Of a stretch of DNA of 64,000 nt, positions 11,728-23,084 are shown piece after piece (position 1 is the stretch's first letter; each line of letters starts with the position of its first letter). The position numbers and the translations under genes are program-made. This DNA comes from Zygaena filipendulae (Eukaryota > Arthropoda > Insecta > Lepidoptera > Zygaenidae). A model generated the notes under the pieces. It made no database searches and was not told the DNA's origin. It saw nothing but the letters and a program-made list of their open reading frames with translations. The stretch covers positions 7,457,501 through 7,521,500 of the forward strand of contig OU015675.1 of the NCBI GenBank assembly GCA_907165275.2, read 5' to 3'.

Positions 11728-11900
11728 TAGCTGTTCCCTGCGGTTTTAACCGTGGTAATTACAGAGTTCATGCAAGAATTCCGCCATAAAAAGACCTTAT
11801 ATCTTATAATTCCAGACTAAAATAATTTATCTTTGTGCCAAATTCTATCCAATTACGTTCAGCCGTTCTGGCATGATTGAGTAACAAACATCTATCCATC
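11728..11900 (-). mobile_element. Helitron-like short element
   Basis: Plus-strand CTAGCTGTTCCCTGCGGTTT (the 3' end inverted), a diverged body, and the CAGCCGTTCTGGCATGATTG block. It directly follows 11572-11712. Confidence 0.55.
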
Positions 11901-12195
11901 CATCTTCCAACTTTCACATTTTATAAAATAAGTATAGAAAGTTGGATTCGCCGCAGCGAGCCCGCACGTTTCGCTTTTAACGCACTTAGTTCGCGCAAGC
12001 AGGCTTTCCACCGGGGACGCACTTTCGCAGTGCGTTGCTTCTGGACGCGTTTTACATTTATATAGAAGGAAATATTGGATACAGTATCTATGTAATTTAT
12101 TAATTTGGTCAAAATTGAGCTGAATGACAGAATTTTACCTGAAAAAAAAAATTGAAAAATTCTAAAACTCCCAGGAATGTTGGGATAAAAAGTTC

Positions 12196-12289
12196 GGAGT
12201 TCCCGCAGAAATTCTGGGATAAAAAGCGAAAATGCCTCATTTCATGACCATCGGTTTGTACCTTGTATAGCGTGAAACGGTAACAGACA
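12196..12289 (-). mobile_element. Helitron-like fragment
   Basis: AGTTCCCGCAGAAATTCTGG and the ATTTCATGACCATCGGTTTG block only; it abuts the TGACGTCA-type MITE. Confidence 0.5.
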
Positions 12290-12614
12290 GGCATTATGAC
12301 TAATTTTTATTTTTTAGTCCGTCTTGTAGATTAATAAAAAATATTGGACACGTATTTTTTCTTTTTTTACGTAATCAAAAAATAACGGCGATATATTGAG
12401 TTGAAATTTCACATGACGTCACTATTTTGGACAGTTTGTATGGCGGTTTTAGCGGTTAGTGACGTCACGACCCCCTCACCCTAAACTTTAATGCGCTTTA
12501 TCTCTGTATATTTTAATTTATTTGAAAAAGCAAAAAATACGTGTCTATTGTTTTTTTATTTTCTAACTGACGGACTAATTAGAATTTTGATTATCAAAAG
12601 TAGTCCACATCCCC
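12290..12614 (-). mobile_element. MITE family A (TGACGTCA-bearing), copy 1
   Basis: Ends GGCATTATGACTAATTT and (reverse complement) GGGGATGTGGACTACTTTTG, each followed by an inner inverted AGTCCGTC. The body carries ATGACGTCAC and, at 12459-12468, the perfect palindrome GTGACGTCAC. Strand is assigned by comparison with copy 2. Eight copies are in this window. Confidence 0.8.
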
Positions 12615-12831
12615 ATTGCAGCTGAATAAATTTTACAGGAGCAAATCGGAAATCGCTTTATTCAAAATAATCCTTCCAAGTTTAACGATTGTCTTTGCTT
12701 TGTTTTTCCTTAGAGCAGCCGAGCTAGTTTCGCATCCATAATAATATTTAGTATAGTACAGATGGATTTGTATCATTCGTACGGTTATACCGTACTGAAT
12801 AGTATATTTCTATAATATATGCGCATCAATA

Positions 12832-13154
12832 GGGATGTTGACTACTATTGAAAATCAAAATTCTAATTAGTCCGTCAGTTAGAAAATAAAAAAACAATAG
12901 ACACGTATTTTTTGCTTTTTTAAATAAATTATAATGTACAGAGATAAAGCGTATTAAAGTTTAGGATGAGGAGGTCGTGACGTCACTAACCGCAAAACCG
13001 CCATACAAACTGTCAGAATAGTGACGTCACGCGAAATTTCAACTCAATATATCGCCGTTATTTTTTGATTACGTAAAAAAAGAAAAAATACGTGTCCAAT
13101 ATTTTTTAATAATCTACAAGACGGACTAAAAAATAAAAATTAGTCAACATGCCC
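12832..13154 (+). mobile_element. MITE family A, copy 2
   Basis: GGGATGTTGACTAC left end and GGGCATGTTGACTAATTTTT (reverse complement) right end. GTGACGTCAC occurs at 12977-12986 and 13021-13030. It lies in inverted orientation 217 bp from copy 1. Confidence 0.85.
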
Positions 13155-13718
13155 GCCCATTCCGTTGCCTTCTAAAATATTACCTACTTAAAAAAATAAA
13201 TTATTTTTTTGCCCGCCTTAGATATCTATTGCCGTTTGGCAGTATGGGCCCTGTACTCTTAGCCTTTCCTACATATATAGGATAAATAAACGAAAAAAAA
13301 AATTTATTGCCGCTCTGGAAAAGACATGGGTATAATTTTAACGCCGGAGTCGTTAAAACTTTCCAAAACCCAAACGAATTAAATATAAATATTGCTTTTG
13401 TTAATTAAACCAATACTTTTATGTATAAACAAACCTACCTAAAAGCTTACACTTCGGACGCAAGCGGAAGGGTTAAGCTCGCCCGCCGGGTCTGCGATGG
13501 CGTTTTGTTTTGCCGGATTATATGACAATTAGCTGATTGCCTAGCTACCCGGCTAGGGTTAATTTGTAACCCTTTCTGGCATCCGATGACTTTTGTCTGT
13601 AAACAGGTGTTAATCACCACCCGTCTATTGACAAAAGATCCATTCAGTTTAGTGTTAAAACTGTAGAAAAGATTTTTTTGCCGTCAAAATATAAAATTGT
13701 GTAGGTATAACCTAAGTC

Positions 13719-14172
13719 GGGGTTAGCCAAGTTGTCATTCTACAATCGTTAACGCATAGAAAACATAAGCAGCGAACCGTCATGTCACTCGGTCAGTCAA
13801 TCAAAACTCTAGTTTTCAAGTGGTCACGTTTTGTTGACGAGTGAAAGCCGTATCGAAAACACGCGTGTCACGTTTTTCATTATTTCAGTCACTTTTCAGC
13901 ATCTATTTTGGACCCTGAGCAGGAAACTGACTTTCAAGAGATCCATGTTGTAACTTGGGGAACAATATAACATTGTCATTGGCGATTCGCCATAATTGAA
14001 GAAGTAGATGAAGAGATTGTTATTATTAAGAAACATTGTCATTGGCAAATTATAATTATAGACGCCATTATTAAAGAAGAAGAAGAAGCTAGAGTTTAGA
14101 TTGGCTGACCAAAGTTTTCTATTCTAGTTTTTTATGCGTTATCGATTGTAGAATGTCAACTTGGCTAACCCC
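13719..14172. mobile_element. MITE with terminal inverted repeats of about 40 bp
   Basis: The left end GGGGTTAGCCAAGTTGTCAT and the right end (reverse complement) GGGGTTAGCCAAGTTGACAT continue as ATTCTACAATCG(T/A)TAACGCATA. The 454-bp interior has no coding frame. A related fragment lies near 3838-3900 (ACGCATAGAAAAC). Confidence 0.75.
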
Positions 14173-15955
14173 TCAGATTCTTTCAATCACTCAAAGATTG
14201 ACTACAAGAAACCCGCTCGCGGGATAAATTCACCTTTGCGCAAGAATAAATGGGTTCCTACTGATTTTTATAGGTAAATATAGTAGTATATTTCTATTTT
14301 TATTATAAATTCAATGTTACAATTAAGTTTACACTTAGTTACAAACAAACAAACAAACAAAATGCTCTCTAAACTAGAGGTTATACTCTTTTTCGATATT
14401 TCACAATAATTCACAAAAAAATACAAATGTGAAAACAACGCCAAGTTTCAACACAAAGCAGGTACCTATATACGTAATATTCGTAATAACTATCATCAAA
14501 ATTATGGACAAGTTCTTTCGTAAACTTCTCTAACAAATATTTTTACTATTTTCTGTCTTCTATTAAAACGGGAAAAACGAAGCAGCGTCAAAACAATCCT
14601 CTTTCGTAATTACGAAGACTAATTACTACCTAAAACGGACCAAAAGGAAAAAATACGCCAAGTTAAAAACAGAAAAATATTAAAATTTCATATCATTACT
14701 TTTATGGGTTGAAACTTTTTAGATTAAAACTAGGTAGGTACACATTAGTATCGACGACTACTTATCTATTGATTTTATTTACGGTTCTAGAAATGAATTG
14801 TATTTGGCCATCGAAATATTTCACTAAATTAAAGTCAATACAATGTCATTACAAATATTAATATTAAAAAATAATTATAATTCCATATGAGACAAGTCTA
14901 ACTTTACTAATGCGAAGGAGTAATATATCATAATGCCCTTGTTTGTTTGTCTGTCAGTTGATATTGATGATGAGTCGTCACGCGCTCACATCGGCATAGC
15001 TAAAGTAGGTTTATAATAACTGTGGGGTCGGACATGTGTGTGATCTGTGACCTAATTTATTTGATCTATTGCCATATTAATGATGATTATGTCGATGGTG
15101 AATTGAAGTAGAGAAAGTGTACCTAGTTGTAACGAAGTTTTATCGACACGAAAACCTTAATAAAAGAGGCAACATTCAAGTTATTTTTGGTTTCATTTGG
15201 GTTATTGTTTGTTGCATAACAAATAGAAAAAAAAATCTTCGTTAACAAACACAGTCAGAACTGCCTCAGACTTTGTACCTAATAGAAATAATGAATTCAT
15301 ATTTTCATATCTGTTACCGACGAGGTCTAGAAATATTTTTACACGAAAATATTTTTTTGAAGTAGGTACATTTTCTCAAAATCTTTTCTTATCCTCACCA
15401 TACTATGGATATAAAATGTTGATTTTCCCAAACTGCGCGGTTCACGGGCGAATGGCATCTGTCAAAACACATCGCTGTCACCCGTTCATGCCACAGTTAG
15501 CACATTGTTCACGACGTACAACCAACGGTTGGCTAACCAGAGTGAACTGCAATCGAGAATGAGTCAAGATTGGTTCGCGATCGAAACAATTAAAAAAAAG
15601 TCATCGGTGAAAATTATTATTAGTAGCCCTTCCCCTGCGCTTCAATCCCATCAATTTCGGGTTTCTCTGGAAACTTTTTATATCGGGAAGAAAATTACTT
15701 ACCCTATTCAAGAAAAAATTTGTCGTAACTATACCAATATCATTCGGTACACCAAATAGCTAGCTGGTTGGCGCAGGTTTTCCCGGCATGAATGTCGAAA
15801 CTTTTTCTTTGTTAGGTACTCAAGGATAGGGTTGTTTCCATGAAATATTTTCACAATGTCATTTCAATTTCAACGAAAAAATGTTTAGCTACGCTTCAGA
15901 ATAGTTGAAGAAACGTTCCCAGAACTCAATAATACCTAGAGCACTTACCCGCTCC
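14173..15955. other. No gene identified; AT-rich sequence
   Basis: No repeat family or coding region is supported. A plus frame of 84 codons at 15505-15759 has no recognisable motif, and its first part overlaps a stretch of near-random composition. Confidence 0.3.
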
Positions 15956-15959
15956 AAAT

Positions 15960-16110
15960 TATGAGTTCCTGCGGGAATTGCAGGATAAACTATACGTATA
16001 AACCTTCTTCTTGAATCACTCTGTCTATTGGTGAAAACAGCATGAAAATCCGTTGCGTAATTTCAAAGATCTAAGCATACATGCATAGGGATAGACAGTA
16101 GGAAGCGACT
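15960..16110 (-). mobile_element. Helitron-like element fragment, subfamily 2
   Basis: GAGTTCCTGCGGGAATTGCA, then TCTTGAATCACTCTGTCTAT and CAGCATGAAAATCCGTTGCG. This is the 'CATGCGGTTTTC..GACAGACAG' subfamily read on the minus strand. Confidence 0.5.
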
Positions 16111-16144
16111 TTGTGTACTATGTAGATACCTAGTGATATAGAAT

Positions 16145-16318
16145 AGTGATGCAAAAGTGAATTTGTTTGTTTGTTTGATACGCTTTCACGCCTTGATGGC
16201 TGAACCGATCATCGTGAAATTTTACATACACGTTTTCAGGGGTACAGAGAAGGACATAGGGTACTTTTTATCTCGGAATTCCCGCCTGATCTCCGAAACT
16301 TTCGCGCGCGGGGAATAG
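16145..16318 (+). mobile_element. Helitron-like short element
   Basis: Good match to the family from TTTGTTTGTTTGATACGCTT through GGGTACTTTTTATCTCGGAA. The terminal hairpin is degraded (GCGCGCGGGGAATAGCAAA). Confidence 0.6.
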
Positions 16319-16909
16319 CAAAATAGTTTCTTCAGAATCAGCAATAGAATAATGTACCTAGATGTTAATACCATGTTAAAAATAGATGAAAAACTTTCAA
16401 ATTGTAAACCTTACGATCCGTTCGGTGGCCATTTTGTGGAAATAACGACCCGAAAAATAAAAAATACAAGTTGTTTTTTTGGTATATGGATACTAAAATA
16501 ACCTTTTTTAAAGGAGTTCCCGTGGGTATACTGAACTACCTCGTATACATAGACAACAAATCAATCTGGCATACTGGGTTATATGTACCTACCTATTGTG
16601 CAGATAAAAAGTGCGGAAAGTGGTTACGGTAGGTGAACTATAGCTATAAATGTAATGTATGTATGTACGTCTGTAGCTACATCAACACCTCGCTAACACC
16701 GCGCGCATTAATCCTCTTAATGGAATAGGGGCGACGAACAGAGGCAGGGAGCGGACAAAAACACAAAAAACAATCTTAACTTATAGTACTTACTGGGAGT
16801 TTAGGCAGAAAGGAGTCTTTTAGAGGATTGGGTCAAGTGACCTTTAAACCTTCTTTTGTAATTTCGAAACTTACGATTTTTGAATTCGAAATTGAAATAT
16901 TATACTTTA

Positions 16910-17050
16910 CTAGCTGTCCCGCGCGGTTTCACCCGCGATAATTTCGAAGTTCCCGCGGAATTGTTCCATACAAACTTTGCAATCATCGTCTTTTATAAAG
17001 TATGTAGGTATCTTTATCAGTTTACATGTTGGGCTGAATCACATTGCAAA
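16910..17050 (-). mobile_element. Helitron-like 3' region
   Basis: ACTAGCTGTCCCGCGCGGTT and CACCCGCGATAATTTC followed by GAAGTTCCCGCGGAATTG; beyond that the similarity fades. Confidence 0.55.
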
Positions 17051-17700
17051 GGTAAAAATTCTTTCACTGATAGGAAACGGTAGTATCCTTGAGTGATATA
17101 GGAAAAATTTTATCCTGGACGAAGAATCTCCGCGGTAATAACGGCATTAATGCGAAAGGAATACCTGGTTTAGAAATACGAGTACATATTGAAAATCTAG
17201 ACTCAGGGTAAAAACGAAATCGACATTACTACCTACAGCTACACTACAATGCTAATACCGGGCCCTGCCCCCCGACCCGTATGTGCGATAGAGAGACTTG
17301 CAGGACCTAGAGGCGAGTGCCTACTTTTTCCTTCTGAAATATTGTTTCGGGCCAAACTGTTTTTACCCCCCTAAACCTTCACTAAATGAGACAATTTTGG
17401 TGTTATTAGATTCAGTACACTTTAATCTAGGGCTGTACGTTTTTCTAATTTAGTAATTCGGTTTAGTTTAACTTTAATAAATTAAAAAGCTCGAGGAAGA
17501 TTTTTTGTAAAAAATATGGATATTGAGATGCTAATAACTTTTGTTATAAGCAATATTCCTTTAAAATGAAAACGTACAGCTCTAGTTATCCAATACATCA
17601 ATAACATGTAAAAAAATCATCAAAATTTGTCTATGTTTAAGGGTAGATAAACGGTTTGACTTTTTGTATGAAAATTTGCAGACTCACAATCGTCAAATGA
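17051..17700. other. No gene identified
   Basis: AT-rich sequence with a short GC patch at 17255-17330. No repeat or coding frame is supported. Confidence 0.3.
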
Positions 17701-17706
17701 TGTTTA

Positions 17707-17776
17707 CTCTGAGGCGGGGATCGAACCTGCGATACCTGGCGTAGCAGTCAGGTCTGCTAACTACTACACCGACAGT
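17707..17776 (-). mobile_element. tRNA-like SINE head
   Basis: Minus strand: GTGTAGTAGTTAGCAGACC (A-box-like) and GGTTCGATCCCCGCCTC (B-box-like), spaced as in tRNA-derived SINEs. The acceptor stem does not pair, so a functional tRNA is unlikely. Confidence 0.5.
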
Positions 17777-18117
17777 GTACGACAAAGTTTACATCGATCA
17801 AGTTTTAAATCTCCATTCATTTCCCTGTCGCCAACTAAAGACCGCTTCTGTTATTGTTGCGTCGGGCCAAGTAAGACAGTAGGGGACCTCGGGGATTCCC
17901 CCGTCTTGCCGACACGGACGCTGGGTTTATAAGCCCTTAAAAATATAGATAAAAAATGTATTGAACGGATTTTTTTTGCAGCACTCTTAACAGGTTCCGT
18001 CAGTCGAGCCGGTGTCATGCCACGGGAAAAATACTTGAAGGTTGGAAATAAAACGTGGGCGTTGGCGTGGAGAAGCCGCACCGAGTGCACGCGTTTTTGT
18101 CATTTGCAACCACAATA

Positions 18118-18440
18118 GGGATGATGACTACTATTGAAAATCAAAATTCTAATTAGTCCGTCAGTTAGAAAATTAAAAAAAACAATAGACACGTATTTTT
18201 TGCTTTTTTAAATAAATTAAAATATACAGAGATAAAGCGCATTAAAGTTTAGGATGAGGAGGTCGTGACGTCACTAACCACAAAACCGCCATACAAACTG
18301 TCAGAATAGTGACGTCACGCAAAATTTGAACTCAATATATCGCCGTTATTTTTTGATTACGTAAAAACAGAAAAAATACGTGTCCAATATTTTTTAATAA
18401 TCTACAAGACGGACTAAAAAAATAAAAATTAGTCAACATT
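18118..18440 (+). mobile_element. MITE family A, copy 3
   Basis: GGGATGATGACTAC at the left, AGTCCGTCAGTTAGAAAA near it, two GTGACGTCAC palindromes, and AGACGGACT..TTAGTCAACAT at the right. Confidence 0.85.
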
Positions 18441-18577
18441 CAGCAGCCATTGTTTTACCACAAAAAATCTTGAAATCTTGAAGAATAATCTAAGATTTTC
18501 ATCGGCAGAAACGAGTTGTCCATTCGTAAACCGTGAATCGCAAGCTAAACACTCGTCGATATTAATGTGAGCAGTGA

Positions 18578-18787
18578 GATGCGACATTTGTATTTATATT
18601 GACGCCATCACGCTCCGCTCAGTCTGGGGTGGGCAGCGATGCGGAAGCGGAGCTCGGAGATATTAGACGCGCAATCTGCTCCCTGACCTGGAAGCTGTCG
18701 CGCTGCCTCGATGAGGGGGTGGGCAGGACAGCAATAACCTCAATGAGTGCTAATGAAGATGAGTTTACACTTGACTTGCAACCTTGA
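18578..18787 (+). CDS. Possible orphan C-terminal exon or ORF remnant
   Basis: A GC-richer stretch, open from 18578 after an in-frame stop, encodes about 69 residues. It includes an acidic/helical segment (GSDAEAELGDIRRAICSLTW) and ends DEFTLDLQP before TGA. Base composition differs clearly from the surrounding AT-rich DNA, which is the main reason to list it. No ATG start, no polypyrimidine tract before an AG and no neighbouring exon were found. It could be a terminal exon, a fragment of a transposon gene or chance. I do not recognise the sequence. Confidence 0.25.
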   Translation, partial: DATFVFILTPSRSAQSGVGSDAEAELGDIRRAICSLTWKLSRCLDEGVGRTAITSMSANEDEFTLDLQP

Positions 18788-19620
18788 TTCGTCTTATGCC
18801 AAATTTTTGTAAATACCAGATATTTTAATTTTTAAGACCCTTGAAGAACTATTAAAAAAAAATTCTGACACAATATTTCGTTTACAAAGAAATCTATAGT
18901 AGAATATGTTAAATACTTACATATATGGTGAACGGATAAATACCTATTTATTTTTGATGATACTACTGCAGCATTCAAACATGATAATATCAAAAAATTT
19001 CAACAATTGTCAAATAACAACGGTTTTTAACCGACTTCCAAAAAGGTGTGTTCTATGTTCGATTGTATGTATGTTTTTTTTTTCAATTAAATGCATGCGC
19101 ACTAACACTCAAGCTTATACTAACACACAAATAAGATTTTAAAAGGTAGCACAAAATTACCTAATAAAGCAAATAGAAAATTTTATTTTGTTAAAACCTT
19201 GATATAAAACTGAGACTATTCGGCATTCACCTACTGAGGTCTCAAACCACTATTTGTGAACAATTTGAACTTATATAAACTGATAAATATATACAATTTA
19301 TTGCTTCTTTCTCTCGTGCATGCTGTGGCGACCTATAATTGAGGCAGCGCCATAATTTTTCTATTATAATATCCAATATGATATCACTAACAATGTTACG
19401 GTGTATGCTTTGTCGGTCGTTCTTTTGAATAAATAAATAAATATATAAATAGAGGACAAACATACAAACATTCATTTTGATTCATAAAGATAATATAAAG
19501 TAGGTACCTAACGAGCGAACAATAAAATTACTATCAATATAATAAATTATATTTAATGTAAGTAATATTTAAGTAAATGTTTACATGCATATTTTTTTCT
19601 CTTTTCTCATTATTATAGCA
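18788..19620. other. No gene; repeat fragment
   Basis: 19030-19085 holds a fragment of the ACCGACTTCCAAAAAGG / GTTCGATTGTATGTATG repeat. The rest, up to the serpin promoter, is AT-rich without features. Confidence 0.4.
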
Positions 19621-19634
19621 TGGTACTGCTGTGT

Positions 19635-19705
19635 CAATATTTTCACAAATCCACAATAAAAATTATGCGAATATAAAACACCCGATCGTCCGCAACTCGT
19701 ATCAT
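19635..19705 (+). promoter_or_regulatory. Serpin gene core promoter
   Basis: ATGCGAATATAAAACACCCG places a TATA-like ATATAAAA at 19671-19678, so transcription should begin near 19700. The TATA box, the downstream TCCGCAACTC and an upstream TGCTGTGTCAA(T/C)ATTTTCAC are also found in front of the inverted copy (30809-30850), as expected for shared promoter elements. Confidence 0.6.
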
Positions 19706-19740
19706 AATTTTTGATGATATTTCTCTCGACGCAGCGAGCT

Positions 19741-21087
19741 ATGATGAAGATTTGTCTGCTGCTAATGGTGTCTAGCTGGGCAGTTCTGGGCCTGTCGAAC
19801 GGTGATCAGCCTGAAGATCAATGTGATCAAAGCAACGGTGATGCTTATGGTGGCCAAAGCGACCGAAACAACAGCGATTCTCCTGATGACAGTTACGACA
19901 CTTGCGACTGCGGTGGCCGTGATGAAAAAGATGACCAATACGATTGTGATGATAATTTAGAAGAAGACATATATACAGCCATTTCCGCCTTCGCGGTCAA
20001 TGTATACAAGTTGAATTCGAAATACTATAATGATATGTTTATAATATCGCCGAATGGGATGTATCTTGAACTGGCTGCAATGGCGGAGGGAGCCACGGGC
20101 GACGCGCAGTTAGAACTATTCCGGGTCCTCGGCCTACCAGAAAACAATATGGCCCTCAGAGAGAAATATTATGCTCGGATCCGCAGTTCGATACCAGTTA
20201 CGTCCGAGTGCCCAGAAAACGGCACCTATTTTACTACAAGAATCTTGGCTATCGATGAAAGTTATTGTGTCAATGAAACTTGGGCTGAGTACGCGCGCAG
20301 CAACGGACTCCTGGACTATGTGCTATCATTGCCTTTGAAATGCAACCCGGACGCCGCTGTTGAAACTCTTAACAATATAACTTATAATATATTCGGACAA
20401 AATATTAACCTGGATGGTGATAATTCTTTAATCGACGCAGTGGATCAAACCATCGTTTTTCAAACCGAGTTCCCTTTGTCCAAAATAGAAGAAAATGCCA
20501 CATTCTACAACCAGATGGGACAACCTATAGGTACTGTGACTCTTATGCGTTCCAGGAACCGTTTCATGATAGCTCCCTTGGAGAAGTACAAGTCTCGCGC
20601 GTTAGTTCTGCCGCTAGGTGAAGACGGAAGGTATGCCATGATATACTTTCTCAACTACTGCGATCCACTAGAGCAAACTGTCTTTGAGTTGGACACGACA
20701 ATTTTAAAAGAAATCTTATACAACGCCACAGAAACGAAGGTACCAATTGATATAGCTGTACCTAAATTCACGGTGGAGTCCAGCGATATGTCAATGAAGT
20801 GTATATTGGAGGAGCTGGGTGTGAAAAAACTGTGGTATGATTCTGATGGTTCTAACCTAGTTTCTGATCCTCCAGCCATACCAAGCGCCCTGTACCAGCG
20901 GATCAGGTTCAAAGTCGACTCTCAGGGCGTCTTTCCCTACTGTGAGGATGATTCGAGCGAGGGCAGCGACGGCTGTGAGGAATCGGCTGACAATTTCATT
21001 GTCAACAGGCCATTTCTGTACGGTGTGGTTGATACATCAACCAAGTTCTCCATCACAGCTGGTGCTTACAGTTGTCCGCAAGTGTAA
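19741..21087 (+). CDS. Secreted serpin-fold protein, probably non-inhibitory
   Basis: A single uninterrupted frame of 448 codons. Residues 1-19 form a signal peptide, so the product is likely secreted, e.g. into haemolymph. Residues 20-76 are an Asp/Asn/Cys-rich acidic extension uncommon in serpins. The serpin body starts near 77 with FAVNVYKLN and MFIISPNGMYLELAAMAEGA (helix A/strand 6B region), includes VPKFTVESSDMSM, and ends with the family C-terminal signature at 419-445 (NFIVNRPFLYGVVDTSTKF). Inhibitory serpins have an Ala-rich hinge (G-T/S-E-A-A-A) in the reactive loop. Here the equivalent is G396-VFPYCEDD, acidic and with Cys401 and Cys412, so trapping of a protease is unlikely. Several N-x-S/T sites fit secretion. 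Translation is placed at the Met pair at 19741/19744, not the in-frame ATG at 19711, which would sit only about 10 bases from the expected start of transcription. The inverted copy supports this choice. No introns, unlike many insect serpin genes. Serpin fold: confident. Function: unknown. Confidence 0.87.
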   Translation: MMKICLLLMVSSWAVLGLSNGDQPEDQCDQSNGDAYGGQSDRNNSDSPDDSYDTCDCGGRDEKDDQYDCDDNLEEDIYTAISAFAVNVYKLNSKYYNDMFIISPNGMYLELAAMAEGATGDAQLELFRVLGLPENNMALREKYYARIRSSIPVTSECPENGTYFTTRILAIDESYCVNETWAEYARSNGLLDYVLSLPLKCNPDAAVETLNNITYNIFGQNINLDGDNSLIDAVDQTIVFQTEFPLSKIEENATFYNQMGQPIGTVTLMRSRNRFMIAPLEKYKSRALVLPLGEDGRYAMIYFLNYCDPLEQTVFELDTTILKEILYNATETKVPIDIAVPKFTVESSDMSMKCILEELGVKKLWYDSDGSNLVSDPPAIPSALYQRIRFKVDSQGVFPYCEDDSSEGSDGCEESADNFIVNRPFLYGVVDTSTKFSITAGAYSCPQV

Positions 21088-21093
21088 TATCAT

Positions 21094-21099
21094 ATTAAA
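21094..21099 (+). terminator. Possible polyadenylation signal of the serpin gene
   Basis: ATTAAA, a common variant hexamer, 7 bases after the stop codon. This would make a very short 3' UTR. No better hexamer was seen close by. Confidence 0.35.
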
Positions 21100-23080
21100 G
21101 TCGTTAAATCGATATTCAAAGTATTGGTCGTGTGTATTTTATACACTATCAAACAAAACAGAATTTTCCAAATCGGTCCAGCCGTCTTCGAGTAATCGCG
21201 TAACTAAGATACAAGAAAAAAAAACGTACAGTCGAATTGAGAACCTCCTCCTTTTGGAAGTTCGTTAAAAATATATTTCATTTAAAATCATTATGCATCG
21301 CTATAGAGTAGACTAGCTGGCTGATGGATCGCGTGGTTTTACCCGCAAGTCACTCTTTCCACCTTTGATCTTGAATCACCAACAACACTGAAATACGTGT
21401 CTCTTTAATTGAAGAACTCAAATATCAATTTCCATGACTAATAACTTGAAATGGTATGGTACTTCCATGCAAAGTAAACTCTTGGGAATTGATTTTTCTA
21501 AATAAGCTAGGTATTCATATTTCTAGTTTGAGTAATTCAGGCCTTGGTAAGTTGGTGAAGAATCTTCTATACCTAAATGCTAAAACGGACATATAAATCA
21601 TGTGGATTCTGTTTTTAGTCTTTTTTTTCCAAATTAGCGTTAATTGTAGGTAGGTATAAAACCTTTTTAACACGCTTTTATTATTTTCACTTGTAAGGTA
21701 GGAAACTAACGAACAATTAAAATGTAAAATTAATAAATTTTAGAAGTCAATTTTAACCTGATTCTTTTTGTCGTATCGAAATGTAACTTGGTTTGTAGTT
21801 ATAAATACTATGTAGTTCGGATACTAAAACCTCAGAGTAAATATACTACGCACTTTAGTATCTTAGAACTGATCTGATGATGGAACCAAGAGGACAGGAG
21901 GTGGATAGGTACTGAATGAAATATTCAATGGCTACTTTGTTAGTAGCCAAAGTGTTGTCATATTATTAAGATTGTAAAAATTATTTGTGCCAAAAAAATA
22001 TTATTATTATTATTATTATCTGATAAATAGATAATCAACACATAACTGATCTGATCGAACTGGGAGTCCCCATTGTGCGAAAACCAAAGAATTATATTAG
22101 CACAAAACACATTATGTCATTGAGTATCACTAATCTCGTACTTACAATTATTTTGAGGAATGCCCACTGTGCACGTAGGGTTAACACAATATGCCTAGTA
22201 ATTGAGTTCTCACGGACACCGATCCGTTACACTTGCCAACCCTGTGGGGAGGCTACGGCTCAGTGTGAAAAATCGAGGGCTCAACCCTTAATTAAAGAGA
22301 CAGCTAAGCTTAGTTACATTTAAAACTGTGAGAATTTAATATTTACTTCTCTAGCAATTATGAACTCTCGCTTTCAAATAGGTAGATACTAGGTAGGTAT
22401 ATATTTTGCAATTCATCATTTTTATTTATGCGTCAGCGAAACAATTAGGTATGTCCGAATCTTATCGTTAGTGATTATCTGTTTGTTAACCGACTTCCAA
22501 AAAGGAGGAGGTTGTGTGTTCGATTGTATGTATTTTTTTTTTAAATCATACGCCAGGTTTCCCACAGATGATTTTAAACTTTATTGAATTGCAAAAAGAG
22601 TTGGGTTAAATAAATTTTGATTAAAATTATTGATAGAGAACAAAATTTTATAATGACAAAATTGGCGGTTTATCTACTGTCAAATCTGACGTTCCAAAGG
22701 CCACCATTGTTCATGCAGGCTGGCCAATGGCGGCTCCTTCTTTGTGTTTCGAACAGATAGAATATACTTTCTTTTTTCGTTAGCTTGCCATTGTTTTAGT
22801 GGCCAGTTTGACTTTTGTGTCGTTTTATTTTATTTTATGCAGTTTACGTGCTGTCAACTAACAGAATGAGTAAAAAACTACGAAGTTTTTAATAATACAG
22901 ATTCTTTCTTTGATAAAAAGGATTCAAGATCTTTGCCGGTTTTTTGTACAAATTACTGTTTTTTTTTTCAAATAATTGCGTTGCGTTGCCTAATAAGACT
23001 TACCTACACCCTTCCAAGTTCTTTGAGTTTTGGTGTGTTATTTACAATAGTCATGGAGAGGTATACAATGAAAAACCTTG
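21100..23080. other. No gene; scattered repeat fragments
   Basis: 21130-21270 carries TTTTCCAAATCGGTCCAGCC and AACCTCCTCCTTTTGGAAGT, and 22491-22545 carries ACCGACTTCCAAAAAGGAGG, fragments of the repeat seen more fully at 54225-54972. An ATT microsatellite lies at 22000-22018. No coding sequence is supported. Confidence 0.45.
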
Positions 23081-23084
23081 TAAT

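Noticed and set aside
17707..17776. tRNA gene
   Set aside because: A and B boxes are visible but the acceptor stem does not pair; similar heads elsewhere point to SINEs.
20655..21268. Frames overlapping the serpin gene on both strands
   Set aside because: Out-of-frame or antisense shadows of the conserved serpin sequence.
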